Positions 16,106 to 26,684 of a stretch of DNA of 36,728 nt are shown here, one piece after another; the stretch's first letter is position 1, and each line of letters begins with the position of its first letter. Source of the DNA: Gammaproteobacteria bacterium (GTDB lineage Bacteria; Pseudomonadota; Gammaproteobacteria; Steroidobacterales; Steroidobacteraceae); contig JAJFKF010000047.1 in the NCBI GenBank assembly GCA_021773365.1, forward strand, positions 1-36,728. The letters are read 5' to 3'. The notes under the pieces were generated by a model. It did not search any database, had not been told where the DNA came from, and worked only from the letters and a program-made list of their open reading frames with translations. A program made the translations under genes and the position numbers.

Positions 16106-17791
16106 TCATGGCAGATCCGTCACCGCGCCCAACGAGGCGCTACTCACCGAGCGCGCATATTTCGCCAGCACGCCCCGTTTTGCATAAGGTCGTGGCGCGC
16201 GCCACACACGCGCGCGGCGTTTCAGTTCGGCAGCCGAAACCTCCAGGTCTATCCGGCGTTTAACGGCGTCGATGGTAATTCGATCGCCGTTGCGTACATA
16301 CGCCAACGGTCCGCCGTTGGCAGCTTCCGGCGCAATATGTCCCACGACAAACCCATGGCTGCCGCCGGAGAAACGTCCGTCGGTGATCAGCGCCACCCGG
16401 TCACCCAGCCCCTTTCCCATGATGGCGCTGGTGGGGCTGAGCATCTCGCGCATACCCGGCCCCCCACGCGGACCTTCATAACGGATCACCACCACGTCGC
16501 CGGCACGCACAGCGCCATCGAGGATGGCCTGCAGGGCCTTTTCTTCCGCATTGAACACGCGGGCACGCCCGGTGAAAGACAGCCCCTCCTTGCCAGTGAT
16601 CTTGGCCACCGCGCCTTCCGGAGCCAGATTGCCCTGCAGCACCACCAGGTGACTCTCCTTCTTGATCGGGTTCCCAAGCGGCCGCACGATGTCCTGACCT
16701 GGTGGATACGGACGCACCCCGGCAAGGTTCTGCTTCAGCGTGTGTCCGGTGACCGTCAGGCAATCTCCATGCAGCAGACCGGCCTGCAACAGTATCCGCA
16801 TCAGCGGCTGGATGCCGCCGATGGCAACCAGCTCGGACATCAGGTACCGGCCGCTGGGCTTGAGGTCCGCCAGAACGGGTACGCGACGGCCAATGCGCGT
16901 GAAGTCCCTCAGCGACAGTTTCACGCGTGCGGCGTGGGCGATGGCGAGCAGGTGCAGCACGGCATTGGTCGAGCCACCCAGGGCTATGGACACCGTAATC
17001 GCGTTCTCGAAGGCCTTGCGTGTGAGGATATCCGCTGGCCGGATACCCTTTTTAATAAGGCGCATGACCGCCGCGCCCGCACGACGGCAATCCTCGCGCT
17101 TGTCGTCCGAGACCGCATCCTGGGCGGAGCTGTTCGGCAGGCTCATGCCCAGGGCTTCAATGGCCGAGGCCATGGTGTTGGCCGTGTACATGCCGCCGCA
17201 GCTGCCGGGCCCGGGGATGGCGGTGCGTTCAACATCCAACAGTTCGTCCGCGGACATGGCGCCGCGTGCCCGCGCACCCACCGCCTCGAATACTGAAACA
17301 ATGTCGCGATGCTGCGCTCCGGGTCGGATGGTGCCGCCGTAAGCGAATACCGCCGGGCGGTTCAGCCGTGCAAGCGCAATCAGGCTTCCGGGCATGTTTT
17401 TGTCGCAGCCGCCGATGGCCACTACCCCGTCAAAGCCCTGGGCGCCCACCACCGTCTCAATGGAATCGGCGATGACCTCGCGCGAGACCAGTGAATAGCG
17501 CATGCCGGGCGTACCCATCGAAATGCCATCGGAGACCGTAATGGTATTGAAGATCACATCCTTGCCACCGGCTTCCTGCACTCCGCGGGCGGCGATACGA
17601 CTCAACTCGTCGATATGCATGTTGCAGGGCGTGAGATTGCTCCAGGTAGAGGCGATGCCCACCTGCGGACGCCCGAAATCGGCATCGTCAAATCCAACCG
17701 CGCGCAGCATGGCGCGCGCCGGCGCCTGGGTCAGCCCCTCGACTACCACGCGGGAATGACGCCGCGGATCTGCTTTTACTGTCTTGCTCAT
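16106..17791 (-). CDS. ilvD: Dihydroxy-acid dehydratase
   Basis: This 561-residue IlvD/Edd enzyme dehydrates dihydroxy-isovalerate and dihydroxy-methylvalerate in Val/Leu/Ile synthesis. Three Fe-S cysteines are visible: C56 (LTPCNMH), C129 (GGCDKNMPG) and C198 ([14 protein letters not shown]). Length and three cysteines fit the shorter class that carries a [2Fe-2S] cluster, rather than the roughly 616-residue [4Fe-4S] E. coli type; cluster type is inference. Other motifs are [28 protein letters not shown] and [16 protein letters not shown]. Its ATG overlaps the stop of the upstream aminopeptidase gene (ATGA), implying coupling. It points away from ilvC, so the branched-chain genes lie in two divergent units. 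Confidence 0.95.
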   Translation of the reverse strand: MSKTVKADPRRHSRVVVEGLTQAPARAMLRAVGFDDADFGRPQVGIASTWSNLTPCNMHIDELSRIAARGVQEAGGKDVIFNTITVSDGISMGTPGMRYSLVSREVIADSIETVVGAQGFDGVVAIGGCDKNMPGSLIALARLNRPAVFAYGGTIRPGAQHRDIVSVFEAVGARARGAMSADELLDVERTAIPGPGSCGGMYTANTMASAIEALGMSLPNSSAQDAVSDDKREDCRRAGAAVMRLIKKGIRPADILTRKAFENAITVSIALGGSTNAVLHLLAIAHAARVKLSLRDFTRIGRRVPVLADLKPSGRYLMSELVAIGGIQPLMRILLQAGLLHGDCLTVTGHTLKQNLAGVRPYPPGQDIVRPLGNPIKKESHLVVLQGNLAPEGAVAKITGKEGLSFTGRARVFNAEEKALQAILDGAVRAGDVVVIRYEGPRGGPGMREMLSPTSAIMGKGLGDRVALITDGRFSGGSHGFVVGHIAPEAANGGPLAYVRNGDRITIDAVKRRIDLEVSAAELKRRARVWRAPRPYAKRGVLAKYARSVSSASLGAVTDLP

Positions 17792-19233
17792 TTTGCTTCA
17801 AACCTTTCCTCAAGCAGTGCATAAACGGCGCGAATGCATTGCGCCTCCGCCCCCGCCGGGCGACCGGGGCGATCCTTCATGTTCCAGGCGAACAGATCCA
17901 TGTGCAGCCAGGGTGTATCCGGCGCCACGAAGCGCTGCAGGAACAGGGCCGCAACGATGGACCCGGCAAAAGCAGAAGCCGAAACATTGTTGGTATCAGC
18001 CACCTTGCTCGCCAGATCCTCACCATAGGGCTGCCACAGCGGCATGGGCCACAGCGGGTCGTGCTGCCCGCGACCGTGCCGTACCAACGCATCCACCCAC
18101 TCAGGACAGTTGCCGTACAACGCAGGCAATTCCGGACCCAGCGCAATGCGCGCGGCCCCGGTCAGCGTGGCCATATCCACGATCAGCGCCGGCTGCTCGC
18201 GATCGGCCTCGGCCAGTGCATCGCATAGCACCAGACGCCCCTCGGCATCGGTATTGCCTACTTCCACGGTCAGGCCCTTGCGTGTGGACAGCACATCGCC
18301 GGGCCTGAAGGCATTGCCACTGACGCTGTTCTCCACCGCCGGTACCAGCAGACGCAGACTCACAGGCAGGTTCGCGTCCATCACCATGTGTGCCAGGCCC
18401 AGCACACAGGCCGCTCCACCCATGTCCTTCTTCATCATCAGCATGGACGCTGCAGGCTTCAGATCAAGCCCGCCGGTATCGAAGCACACGCCCTTGCCTA
18501 CCAGCGTGACCCGCGGATCATCGGGATTCCCCCAGCGCAGATCGAGCAGGCGAGGCGCACGACTGCTGGCCCGACCCACCGCGTGGATCGCCGGGTACCC
18601 CTGCTCGAGCAGGTCCTCACCTTCTATGCAGCGAAACTCCCCCCCATGACGCGCTGCCAGCGCTTCGGCCTGACCAGCCAGCTCGGCAGGCCCCATGTCG
18701 CCGGCCGGCGTATTGATCAGATCACGCGCCAGTGCCAGCCCCGTCGCCGCCCGCCGCACATAGGCAAGATCACAGTCGGACGGCGCCACCAGCCTCGCCG
18801 GGCGCCGCTGTTCGCCGTCTGGAGAACAATAGCGATCGAATCGATACTCTCCGTAAACGAAACCGAGCGCCGCCTGCGTTGCCACCGCTGCAGACAATCG
18901 ATCCGCATCAGCAGGTTCAAGCTGGAAATCCGACGCTGGCAGCTTCCCCGCAAGTGCAGCGGTATGCCAAAGGCCAAGGCCTCCTGGCCCGGCCATCTGC
19001 CCGCGCTCCACTGCCCCCAGGCCAAGCAAGGCGCCTGCCGGAGCCCCCCCCTCGCCGGGCAACACCAGCACCCGCCCCTGTTCACCTCGAAACTCCGCAG
19101 CCCGCACCCAGCGAGCAATGCTCGCCGGTTGCCGCTCCAACCAGCCCTCAAGCGCATGCCCGGCAACCAGCCATAACGGCAGCGCCGCAGCCGAGTGCTC
19201 CACGATCAGTTCGTCAACAGACAGATCAGCCAT
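17788..19233 (-). CDS. M17 leucyl aminopeptidase family protein
   Basis: The 481-residue protein has the M17 two-metal centre: [18 protein letters not shown] (Lys and Asp ligands), [26 protein letters not shown] and [14 protein letters not shown] (Asp, Glu and catalytic Arg). The N-terminal domain is variable, as usual. It removes N-terminal amino acids from peptides in the cytoplasm. I chose ATG 19233 (MADLSVDEL); an ATG at 19302 would add 23 residues and would reach almost to the ilv leader ATG on the other strand. Neither has a good Shine-Dalgarno, so the start is uncertain. Its stop overlaps ilvD, tying peptide breakdown to branched-chain synthesis at least in expression. Confidence 0.88.
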   Translation of the reverse strand: MADLSVDELIVEHSAAALPLWLVAGHALEGWLERQPASIARWVRAAEFRGEQGRVLVLPGEGGAPAGALLGLGAVERGQMAGPGGLGLWHTAALAGKLPASDFQLEPADADRLSAAVATQAALGFVYGEYRFDRYCSPDGEQRRPARLVAPSDCDLAYVRRAATGLALARDLINTPAGDMGPAELAGQAEALAARHGGEFRCIEGEDLLEQGYPAIHAVGRASSRAPRLLDLRWGNPDDPRVTLVGKGVCFDTGGLDLKPAASMLMMKKDMGGAACVLGLAHMVMDANLPVSLRLLVPAVENSVSGNAFRPGDVLSTRKGLTVEVGNTDAEGRLVLCDALAEADREQPALIVDMATLTGAARIALGPELPALYGNCPEWVDALVRHGRGQHDPLWPMPLWQPYGEDLASKVADTNNVSASAFAGSIVAALFLQRFVAPDTPWLHMDLFAWNMKDRPGRPAGAEAQCIRAVYALLEERFEAK

Positions 19234-19310
19234 GATTGGAAGGATACATTGGGCACGAGAGCAAGGTTGCAGTTGACAGCCCAGCAACCCCTGTGCTCCC
19301 ATCCGACCCC

Positions 19311-19382
19311 ATGATTTCCACAGTCAACCTACTGCCCGCCCTGATCGTACTGCTGCTGCGACCGCGGAGGTGCGGACTCTAG
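19311..19382 (+). CDS. Branched-chain amino-acid leader peptide (attenuator)
   Basis: A 23-codon frame from ATG 19311 to TAG 19380-19382 encodes a peptide ending [17 protein letters not shown]. Seven of 23 residues are Leu, two Ile and two Val, with the cluster LIVLLL as likely control codons. It stands between the divergent aminopeptidase and ilvC, just before an intrinsic terminator. Its 3' end (GGTGCGG, 19369-19375) can pair with the terminator's 5' arm (CCGCACC, 19416-19422). This is the classic layout for ribosome-stalling attenuation. No clear Shine-Dalgarno precedes the ATG. Confidence 0.82.
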   Translation: MISTVNLLPALIVLLLRPRRCGL

Positions 19383-19412
19383 GGCCTGAGGAAATCAACC
19401 GAAGAACCCAAG

Positions 19413-19448
19413 ACCCCGCACCGGCGAACCCGAGGCGGGGTTTTTTTT
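19413..19448 (+). terminator. Intrinsic terminator of the ilvC-leu attenuator
   Basis: ACCCCGC (19413-19419) pairs with GCGGGGT (19435-19441), with a short inner CGG/CCG pairing, and runs into eight T (19441-19448). Its 5' arm overlaps the antiterminator partner of the leader-peptide end. When charged Leu/Ile/Val tRNAs are plentiful, the leader is translated fully and this hairpin should form, stopping transcription before ilvC. Confidence 0.88.
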
Positions 19449-19471
19449 ATTTCTACATACGGGAGTTGAAG

Positions 19472-20467
19472 ATGCGTCTGTATTCGCGGAAGAACGTCGA
19501 CAAGAAGGCCCTGCGGGGCGTGCGTATCGCTGTGCTGGGATACGGCAGCCAGGGTCGCGCACATGCGCTCAACCTCAAGGACAGTGGCTTCGATGTGATT
19601 GTCGGCGCACGCAAGGGCGGCGCAAGCTGGACCAAGGTGCGCAAGGACGGGCTGAAGGTTGCCGAGCCACGCAAGGCCATCAAGGGCGCGGGCCTGGTGG
19701 CGATGCTGGTCCCTGACCTTGCACAGGCGCAGCTGTACAAGGACATCAAGGACAACCTGGAACCCGACGCCACCCTGCTGTTCGCACATGGCTTCAACGT
19801 CCACTTCAAGCAGATCAAGCCGCGCAAGGATCTCGACGTGGTCCTTATCGCGCCCAAAGGTCCCGGCGACCTGGTTCGTCGCCAGTATGTTGAAGGTCAC
19901 GGCGTACCGTGCCTCATCGCCGTAGCGCAGAACGCCACCGGCAAGGCCAAGGCGCGCGCGCTGGCCTATGCCGACGGCATAGGCGGCACCCGCGGCGGCG
20001 TACTGGAAACCACCTTCGCCGAGGAGACTGAAACCGATCTGTTCGGTGAACAGGCGGTACTGTGCGGCGGCGCCACCGAACTGGTGCTCAAGGGCTTCGA
20101 GACACTGGTGGAAGCCGGCTACCAGCCCGAAGTGGCCTACTACGAATGCCTGCATGAGCTGAAACTGATCGTGGACCTGCTGCACGAAGGCGGCCTGGAG
20201 AAGATGCACCGCTTCATCAGTGATACCGCCAAGTACGGCGATCTCACCCGCGGCCCGCGCATCATCAACAAGGACGTGAAGAAAGAAATGCGGCGCGTGC
20301 TGGATGAAATCCGCAGCGGCAAGTTCGCCCGCGAGTGGATACGCGAGAGCGCCGCTGGTGGACGCAAGTACGCCAAATTGATGAAGGCAGACATGAAGCA
20401 TCCCATCGAGAAAGTCGGCGTGCGCCTGCGCAGCAGGATGCCCTGGCTCGACGCAGCGAGGACCTGA
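19472..20467 (+). CDS. ilvC: Ketol-acid reductoisomerase (class I)
   Basis: The 331-residue enzyme isomerises and reduces acetolactate and acetohydroxybutyrate with NADPH. It has an N-terminal Rossmann domain with [19 protein letters not shown] and a C-terminal knotted helical domain ([45 protein letters not shown]) carrying the Mg-binding Asp and Glu residues. The length marks the short class I form. ATG 19472 (MRLYSRKN) follows GGGAG by 7 nt and comes 23 nt after the attenuator T-run; the upstream in-frame extension runs through the terminator and is rejected. It heads ilvC-leuA-ilvE-leuCDB. Confidence 0.95.
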   Translation: MRLYSRKNVDKKALRGVRIAVLGYGSQGRAHALNLKDSGFDVIVGARKGGASWTKVRKDGLKVAEPRKAIKGAGLVAMLVPDLAQAQLYKDIKDNLEPDATLLFAHGFNVHFKQIKPRKDLDVVLIAPKGPGDLVRRQYVEGHGVPCLIAVAQNATGKAKARALAYADGIGGTRGGVLETTFAEETETDLFGEQAVLCGGATELVLKGFETLVEAGYQPEVAYYECLHELKLIVDLLHEGGLEKMHRFISDTAKYGDLTRGPRIINKDVKKEMRRVLDEIRSGKFAREWIRESAAGGRKYAKLMKADMKHPIEKVGVRLRSRMPWLDAART

Positions 20468-20470
20468 ACC

Positions 20471-22045
20471 ATGGACAGCATCGACCCCAGCCGCGTACTG
20501 ATCTTCGACACCACCCTGCGCGACGGCGAGCAGGCGCCGGGTTGCAGCATGACGCTGCCGGAGAAGCTGCGTATCGCCCGGGCGCTGGCCGAGCTGGGTG
20601 TCGATGTGATCGAGGCGGGTTTTCCGGCCGCCTCCACCGGAGACTTCGAATCGGTGCAGGCCATCGCCCGTGAGATGGCGCAGGAAGAACAAAGCCCCAT
20701 CGTCGCGGGACTGGCGCGCTGCATGCGCCAGGACATCGAGCGCAGTGCGGCTGCGTTGCAGGACGCCCCCAGGCGGCGCCTGCATGTCTTTCTCGCCACC
20801 AGTGCCATTCATCGCCAGCACAAACTGAAAATGGCCAAGGAGGAAATCGTGCGTCGCGCCGTGGAGGGCGTGACGATGGCACGCGAGTACTGCGACGATG
20901 TGGAATTCTCTCCCGAGGATGCGGCGCGCACCGAACCGGAATTTCTCGCCGAAGTGGTAGCCGCGGTGGTCGCCGCCGGCGCGAGCACGGTGAATATTCC
21001 CGACACCGTCGGCTATACGGTGCCGGAGGAGTTCGGCCAGCTGTTCCGCTACCTGCGCCAGCACGTACCAGGCATAGACAAGGTGGTGCTCAGCGTGCAC
21101 TGCCACGACGACCTCGGCATGGCGGTGGCCAACAGCCTGACGGCGGTACTCGCCGGCGCCCGTCAGATCGAATGCACCATCAACGGCATCGGCGAACGGG
21201 CCGGCAACTGCTCGCTGGAGGAAGCCGTGATGGCGTTGAAGACGCGCGCGAGCTACTTCGGGCTGCGCACGGGTGTAGACACAACACGTTTGTACCCAAC
21301 CAGTCGTCTGGTCTCCAGCGTCACGGGCATGCCCATACCGCGCAACAAGGCCGTGGTCGGTGAAAACGCCTTCGCCCACGAGTCGGGCATCCACCAGCAC
21401 GGCATGCTCAGTCATCACTCCACCTACGAAATCATGCGCCCGGCGGATGTGGGGTTGAGCCGTACGCACCTGGTGCTGGGCAAACACAGCGGCCGGCACG
21501 CCTTCCGCGAACGTGTGCGGGAGCTGGGCTTTGAGCTGGAGGACCTGGAGCTGCAGCGGGTATTCGAAGAATTCAAAGCCCTCGCCGACCGCAAGAAAGA
21601 GCTGTTCGACGGCGATATCGAGGCACTGGTACTGCGTGCCGGCTCCGGTGCCAGCGGGCCCTGGTCGATCGACAATCTCGACACCCAGGCCGACAGCCGC
21701 TCTCCCGCACGGGCGACCGTACGGCTCCGGCACGCCGATGGACGCACGGTGGAGAAATCCGCCAGCGGCGACGGACCGGTGGATGCCAGTTTCAAGGCCA
21801 TCGAGCAGGCGGTGGGTCTGGCGCTGACGCTGCGTAAATTCGAGGTGCGCAGCGTCTCGGAAGGCGAAGACGCCCAGGGAGAAGCGCTGGTATACGTCGA
21901 GTACAATACCCGCACCTACCGGGGCTCAAGCGTCAGTACCAATATTGTGGAATCCAGCGCCCGCGCCTTTCTGGAGGTCATCAACCGCATTGAGCTGTCA
22001 GCGGAACAGCGCAGCACACGGCCCCAGGTCATGCGCGCGCCATAG
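20471..22045 (+). CDS. leuA: 2-isopropylmalate synthase
   Basis: The 524-residue enzyme condenses acetyl-CoA with 2-oxoisovalerate, the first step of leucine synthesis. The TIM barrel starts VLIFDTTLRDGEQAPG and holds the HxH metal motif in LSVHCHDDLGMAVANS. NGIGERAGNCSLEE and HESGIHQHGML lie in the linker region. The C-terminal part (about 390-515) is the LeuA regulatory domain that binds leucine for feedback inhibition. It begins 3 nt after the ilvC stop, with GAGG inside the ilvC end as its ribosome binding site. Confidence 0.95.
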   Translation: MDSIDPSRVLIFDTTLRDGEQAPGCSMTLPEKLRIARALAELGVDVIEAGFPAASTGDFESVQAIAREMAQEEQSPIVAGLARCMRQDIERSAAALQDAPRRRLHVFLATSAIHRQHKLKMAKEEIVRRAVEGVTMAREYCDDVEFSPEDAARTEPEFLAEVVAAVVAAGASTVNIPDTVGYTVPEEFGQLFRYLRQHVPGIDKVVLSVHCHDDLGMAVANSLTAVLAGARQIECTINGIGERAGNCSLEEAVMALKTRASYFGLRTGVDTTRLYPTSRLVSSVTGMPIPRNKAVVGENAFAHESGIHQHGMLSHHSTYEIMRPADVGLSRTHLVLGKHSGRHAFRERVRELGFELEDLELQRVFEEFKALADRKKELFDGDIEALVLRAGSGASGPWSIDNLDTQADSRSPARATVRLRHADGRTVEKSASGDGPVDASFKAIEQAVGLALTLRKFEVRSVSEGEDAQGEALVYVEYNTRTYRGSSVSTNIVESSARAFLEVINRIELSAEQRSTRPQVMRAP

Positions 22046-22108
22046 CCGCCGACAGGCAGCCAACGCCCATGTCTTCTATCGGAACATCTTCTTTTCGGAA
22101 CAAAGCCC

Positions 22109-23092
22109 ATGCCCATCAAAGCCTCGCAGCTGATCTGGTCCAACGGCAAGCTCATACCCTGGGAAAAGGCCACCGTGCACGTCATGAGTCATGCGTTGCA
22201 CTACGGTTCCTCGGTATTCGAAGGGCTGCGCGCCTATGAAACCCCCACCGGCACCTGCATCTTCCGCCTGCACGACCACGCCCGCCGACTGTTCGACTCC
22301 GCCCGGGTGTACCGCATGCAGATCCCCTTCCCGCTCGAGCAGATCGAGGCGGCCTGCAAGGAGGTCGTTGCTGCCAACGGCCTGAGCAAGGGCGCCTACA
22401 TCCGCCCCATCGTGCTGCGCGGCTACGGCGAACTCGGCGTGGCGCCCAGGAACGACGTACCCATCGAGGTGGCCATCGCCGCCATCGAATGGGGCGCCTA
22501 CCTCGGCGCCGAAGGCCTGGAGAACGGCGTCGATGTGTGCGTATCCTCCTGGCAACGCGTGGCGCCCAACACCATTCCCGCGGCGGCAAAGGCCGGCGGC
22601 AATTATTTATCCAGCCAGCTCATCGGCATGGAGGCGCACCGTCTGGGATTCGACGAAGGCATCGGACTCAGCCCCAATGGCATGATCAGCGAGGGTGCGG
22701 GCGAAAACCTGTTCCTGGTGAGGGACGGCATCCTGCACACCCCTTCGCAGGCCTATTCCATCCTCGCCGGCATCACTCGCGACACCATCATGCATCTTGC
22801 GCGCGACCTGGGTCTGGAGGTGCGCGAAACCGCCATCCCGCGCGAACTGCTGTACCTGGCCGATGAGATCTTCATGACCGGCACCGCCGCAGAAATCACT
22901 CCGGTGCGCTCGGTGGACCGCATCCCGATAGGCACCGGCAAGCGCGGCCCCCTCACCGAGAAGCTGCAGACCGCATTCTTCGGTCTGTTCCGCGGCACCA
23001 CCACCGACAAACGAGGCTGGCTGGAATACGTGGACATGAAAAACCCCGCAACAGCATCCTCCCCAACATCCATTTCCGCAGCGACGGGATGA
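22109..23092 (+). CDS. ilvE: Branched-chain amino-acid aminotransferase
   Basis: This 327-residue fold-type IV PLP enzyme carries out the last step to Val, Leu and Ile. The PLP lysine is K161 in [18 protein letters not shown]. Other family motifs are [46 protein letters not shown] and [18 protein letters not shown]. It sits between leuA and leuC. Its 63-nt upstream gap contains two direct TCGGAACA repeats (22079-22086 and 22095-22102) of unknown meaning. The last 20 residues are low-complexity, and the stop overlaps the leuC ATG. Confidence 0.95.
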   Translation: MPIKASQLIWSNGKLIPWEKATVHVMSHALHYGSSVFEGLRAYETPTGTCIFRLHDHARRLFDSARVYRMQIPFPLEQIEAACKEVVAANGLSKGAYIRPIVLRGYGELGVAPRNDVPIEVAIAAIEWGAYLGAEGLENGVDVCVSSWQRVAPNTIPAAAKAGGNYLSSQLIGMEAHRLGFDEGIGLSPNGMISEGAGENLFLVRDGILHTPSQAYSILAGITRDTIMHLARDLGLEVRETAIPRELLYLADEIFMTGTAAEITPVRSVDRIPIGTGKRGPLTEKLQTAFFGLFRGTTTDKRGWLEYVDMKNPATASSPTSISAATG

Positions 23093-24519
23093 ACCACGGC
23101 CGGAGTACGGCGGATATGCCACCACAAACTCTCTTCGAAAAACTCTGGAACCAGCACCTGGTCTGTCCGGAAACCCCCGACACGCCCGCAGTCCTCTACA
23201 TCGACCTGCACCTTATTCACGAAGTAACCTCGCCGCAGGCCTTCACGGTACTGAAGGAACGCGGCCTGAAAGTCCGTTGCCCCGATCGCACCTTCGCCAC
23301 CATGGATCACTCCACGCCCACCCTGACCGAACAGGTCTTCGGCGGCGTGCCCATTACCAACGACTCTGCCGCGCGCCAGATCGCGCGTCTGGAAGAGAAC
23401 TGCCGCGAACAGGGTATCGAGCTGCTCGACCTGCAGGATCAGCGTCGCGGCATCGTCCACGTCATCGGTCCGGAGCTCGGTCTCACCCGACCTGGCAGCA
23501 CCATTGTCTGCGGCGATAGCCATACCAGCACGCACGGCGCCTTCGGCGCCCTCGCCTTCGGCATCGGCACAACTGAAGTCGGTCACGTGTTCGCCACACA
23601 ATGCCTGCTGCAGCGGCGCCCCAAGACCCTGGCCATCGATGTGACGGGCGAATTGCCGCGCGGAGTCGCCGCCAAGGACCTTATCCTGGCCATCATCGGC
23701 CGGATCGGCGTTGCGGGCGGTACCGGACATGTCATCGAGTATCGCGGTGACGCCATTCGCGCGCTATCGATGGAAGAACGCATGACGGTGTGCAACATGT
23801 CCATTGAAGCCGGCGCGCGCGCTGGCATGATCGCCCCTGATCAGACCACGTTCGACTACCTGCGCGGCCGCCCTTTCGCCCCCAGGGGCGAGGACTGGGA
23901 CCGCGCCGTGCAGCGCTGGCAGCAGTTGCCCACCGATGCCGGCGCACGCTTCGATCGTCAGGTCGAGATCGATGCCTCCAGCCTGGAGCCCATGATCACC
24001 TACGGCACCCACCCCGGCATGGTGATGCCCATCTCCGGCAACGTGCCCTCACATCCCGGCGATGCCGTATTCGACAAGGCGCTGCGCTATATGGGGTTGA
24101 CCGCGGGCGAGTCGATCCGCAACAAGCCGGTGCAGGTGGTGTTCGTCGGCAGCTGCACCAATGCACGGCTCAGCGACCTGCGCCAGGCCGCGGATGTATT
24201 GCGCGGCAACAGAATCGCCGGCGGCGTGCGTATGCTTGTCGTCCCTGGCTCCCAGCCGGTCAAACAGGCTGCCGAAGCCGAAGGCCTGGACCGTATCTTT
24301 GTCGAGGCCGGCGCCGAGTGGCGCGAGTCAGGCTGCTCGATGTGCATCGGCATGAATGGCGATACCGTCGCCGCCGGCCAGTACAGCGTCAGCACCAGCA
24401 ACCGCAATTTCGAGGGCCGCCAGGGCGCTGGCGCCCGCACGCTGCTGGCCAGCCCCGCCACTGCCGCCGCCACCGCCATTCGCGGCCGCGTTACCGATCC
24501 ACGCGAGTTGCTGTCATGA
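23089..24519 (+). CDS. leuC: 3-isopropylmalate dehydratase large subunit
   Basis: LeuC, with LeuD, isomerises 2- to 3-isopropylmalate via a [4Fe-4S] cluster. Cluster cysteines are C356 ([10 protein letters not shown]), C416 and C419 ([10 protein letters not shown]). [26 protein letters not shown] and [12 protein letters not shown] are aconitase-family signatures. I give the start as ATG 23089, whose ATGA overlaps the ilvE stop, yielding 476 residues; ATG 23116 ([10 protein letters not shown]) matches the family start better and has GGAG 10 nt upstream, so it is a real alternative. Confidence 0.95.
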   Translation: MNHGRSTADMPPQTLFEKLWNQHLVCPETPDTPAVLYIDLHLIHEVTSPQAFTVLKERGLKVRCPDRTFATMDHSTPTLTEQVFGGVPITNDSAARQIARLEENCREQGIELLDLQDQRRGIVHVIGPELGLTRPGSTIVCGDSHTSTHGAFGALAFGIGTTEVGHVFATQCLLQRRPKTLAIDVTGELPRGVAAKDLILAIIGRIGVAGGTGHVIEYRGDAIRALSMEERMTVCNMSIEAGARAGMIAPDQTTFDYLRGRPFAPRGEDWDRAVQRWQQLPTDAGARFDRQVEIDASSLEPMITYGTHPGMVMPISGNVPSHPGDAVFDKALRYMGLTAGESIRNKPVQVVFVGSCTNARLSDLRQAADVLRGNRIAGGVRMLVVPGSQPVKQAAEAEGLDRIFVEAGAEWRESGCSMCIGMNGDTVAAGQYSVSTSNRNFEGRQGAGARTLLASPATAAATAIRGRVTDPRELLS

Positions 24520-25097
24520 AAACCAAACCCATCACCACTCTGAAATCCACAACCGTCGCCCTGCCGGTCACCAATGTCGACACCGACCAGATTATTCCGG
24601 CCCGTTTCCTCACCACCACCACCCGCGAGGGCCTGGGCCGGCACGCCTTCGCCGACTGGCGCTACGGACCCGACGGCACGCCGAAAGCAGACTTCGTCCT
24701 GAACCGCCCTGAGGCGCAGGGCTGCCGTATCCTGGTTGCCGGTCGCAATTTCGGCTGCGGCTCTTCGCGCGAGCATGCCCCGTGGGCGCTGCTCGACTGC
24801 GGCTTTCAGGCCGTAATCAGCAGCGAAATTGCCGATATCTTCCGTAGCAATGCGCTGAAGAACGGACTGCTGCCCATCGCGGTGGAAGAGTCCGTCAACG
24901 ACTGGCTGCTGGCCCACCCCGGCGCCGAAATCACCATTGATCTGGAGCAGACAACCCTCACGCTGCCGGACGGCAGGTCGGTGACATTTCCCATCGAATC
25001 GTTTGCGCGCTACTGCCTGCTCAATGGCGTCGACCAGCTCGGCTTCCTGCTGGGCCGCGACGCACAGATCACCGCCTTTGAGAGCACACACCCATGA
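24516..25097 (+). CDS. leuD: 3-isopropylmalate dehydratase small subunit
   Basis: The 193-residue swivel-domain subunit is recognised by [15 protein letters not shown] near the N-terminus, [17 protein letters not shown] in the middle and the segment [17 protein letters not shown]. It completes the LeuC active site, binding the substrate's carboxylate side chain. The ATG overlaps the leuC stop (ATGA), so the two subunits are probably made by coupled translation in equal amounts. A longer frame starting upstream inside leuC is not used, because the conserved N-terminus begins here. Confidence 0.95.
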   Translation: MKTKPITTLKSTTVALPVTNVDTDQIIPARFLTTTTREGLGRHAFADWRYGPDGTPKADFVLNRPEAQGCRILVAGRNFGCGSSREHAPWALLDCGFQAVISSEIADIFRSNALKNGLLPIAVEESVNDWLLAHPGAEITIDLEQTTLTLPDGRSVTFPIESFARYCLLNGVDQLGFLLGRDAQITAFESTHP

Positions 25098-26152
25098 AAG
25101 CCTGCATCACCCTCCTGCCCGGCGACGGCATCGGTCCGGAAGTTACCGCCGAGGCCGTTCGCTGCCTGCAGCACGTCGCACGGAAATTCAACCACGAGTT
25201 TGAAATGCAGTCTGCGGCCATAGGCGGCGCTGCCATCGACGCCGAAGGCGACCCGTTGCCGGCCGCGACAATCGCCGCCTGCCACAAGGCCGACGCACTG
25301 CTGCTCGGCGCTATCGGTGGTCCAAAGTGGTCCGACCCGGACGCTCGCGTCCGGCCCGAGCAGGGCCTGCTGCGCCTGCGCCGGGAATTCGATTTCTATG
25401 CCAACCTGCGCCCGGTCGCTCCCCACCCGGCGCTGCTTGACGCCTCACCACTCAAGGCGCACCTGCTGGCAGGTGTCGACATCATGGTGGTACGCGAGCT
25501 GACCGGCGGCATCTACTTCGGCGAGAAGACCCGCACCGCGGAACACGCCACCGACTTGTGCGCATATTCGGCCACTGAGATCGAGCGCATTATCCGCGTC
25601 GCCGGCCGCCTGGCACGCGCGCGTCGGCACAGGATCGTCTCCGTGGACAAGGCCAACGTGCTGGAAACTTCACGGCTGTGGCGCACCGTCACCGAGCGGG
25701 TACTTACCGCGGAATTCCCCGATGTGAGTCTTGAACACATGCTGGTGGATGCCGCGGCCATGCACCTGCTGCGCCGGCCTGCCGACTTTGATGTGATGGT
25801 GACCGAAAACATGTTCGGCGACATCCTCACCGACGAGGCCTCAATGCTGGCCGGCTCCATGGGGCTGCTGCCTTCCGCTTCCCTGGGTGATGACCGCAAG
25901 GGCCTGTACGAGCCCATTCACGGCTCGGCGCCCGACATCGCCGGCAAGGGCATCGCCAACCCCTATGCGGCCATCCTCAGCGCGGCCATGCTGCTGCGCC
26001 ATTCGCTGCAGCTGGAAGAGGAAGCCGTGGCGCTGGAGACAGCCGTTGCCCGGGCCATCGACCAAGGTGTACGCACGCCGGATATCGCCACTGCGGAACA
26101 TGCGCCTGTGAGCACCCGCGCCGCTGCGGATGCGGTTCTCCAGGAGATCTGA
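25094..26152 (+). CDS. leuB: 3-isopropylmalate dehydrogenase
   Basis: The 352-residue NAD-dependent beta-decarboxylating dehydrogenase oxidises 3-isopropylmalate. It starts with [18 protein letters not shown], carries the substrate segment [14 protein letters not shown], the catalytic lysine region [13 protein letters not shown], Asp ligands in [14 protein letters not shown], and the NAD loop [15 protein letters not shown]. The ATG overlaps the leuD stop (ATGA). It is the last gene of the ilvC-leuA-ilvE-leuCDB unit; the region after it holds repeats, not an evident T-rich terminator. Confidence 0.95.
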   Translation: MKACITLLPGDGIGPEVTAEAVRCLQHVARKFNHEFEMQSAAIGGAAIDAEGDPLPAATIAACHKADALLLGAIGGPKWSDPDARVRPEQGLLRLRREFDFYANLRPVAPHPALLDASPLKAHLLAGVDIMVVRELTGGIYFGEKTRTAEHATDLCAYSATEIERIIRVAGRLARARRHRIVSVDKANVLETSRLWRTVTERVLTAEFPDVSLEHMLVDAAAMHLLRRPADFDVMVTENMFGDILTDEASMLAGSMGLLPSASLGDDRKGLYEPIHGSAPDIAGKGIANPYAAILSAAMLLRHSLQLEEEAVALETAVARAIDQGVRTPDIATAEHAPVSTRAAADAVLQEI

Positions 26153-26212
26153 GCGAGTATTCAGCGCGGTGGAACCGGCAAGTCAGGGGCTGCAGCGCCG
26201 ATCGCCCGGGGG

Positions 26213-26400
26213 GCGGCTGGCAGCGGCGGGGCTTCTCGACCGGCAACGCGAGGCCTGAACCGCCGCCGGTGCCTTAAGCATGGTGATATCGGCAGTTGGA
26301 ATGCACTGCCTTTGGTCAGTGGCAACACTGCGGCGGCTTGTTGCCACCGACGATGGGCGGCCCCGCCGCTGCCGAACCACCCCCCGACCGCCCGTCGCTG
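26213..26400 (+). repeat. Repeat copy A (decayed), forward orientation
   Basis: The core 26268-26363 aligns without gaps to the reverse complement of 26525-26620, with about 70 of 96 bases identical by eye, including GGTGCCTT, CATGGTG, CACTGCCTT, GGCAAC, TGCGG and CGACGATGG. Similarity continues weakly on both sides (for example TCTCGACCG upstream), so the whole element is related. Its ends no longer show clear terminal repeats. Confidence 0.75.
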
Positions 26401-26498
26401 CAGCCGCGGGACGAACATTGCCCACTAATTGATCGAACGCCCCGGAACCCACGATTCTGGAATCACTGGCGACGGCAGGCGGGCCTGGGCGGCGGGCA

Positions 26499-26684
26499 CG
26501 GTTGGGGTGTGTTTTCCACGGCGCGGGCCTTCCATCGTCGCAGGCACCAAGCCACCGCAACGTTGCCCCCAATCGAAGGCAGTGAATCATTAATGTCTGC
26601 ACCACCATGGTAAAGGCACCGGTGGCGGCAAGCGTCCCGCGATGTCGGTCGAGAGCCCGTGCCGCGGAAAACACACCCCAGCCG
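26499..26684 (-). repeat. Repeat copy B with 30-bp terminal inverted repeats, reverse orientation
   Basis: Its ends, 26499-26528 and 26655-26684, are complementary at 27 of 30 positions, including the exact 15-mer TGGGGTGTGTTTTCC at 26503-26517 and its complement at 26666-26680. The interior contains the 96-bp core shared with copy A. A short element with terminal inverted repeats and no gene resembles a MITE or another palindromic intergenic repeat. Confidence 0.75.

Noticed and set aside
16106-17342. Long plus-strand open frames opposite ilvD
   Set aside because: GC-rich antisense shadows; ilvD is strongly conserved across the whole length.
19379-21733. 784-codon minus-strand frame opposite ilvC and leuA
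   Set aside because: No recognisable domains; it is the complement of two well-conserved enzymes and covers the attenuator.
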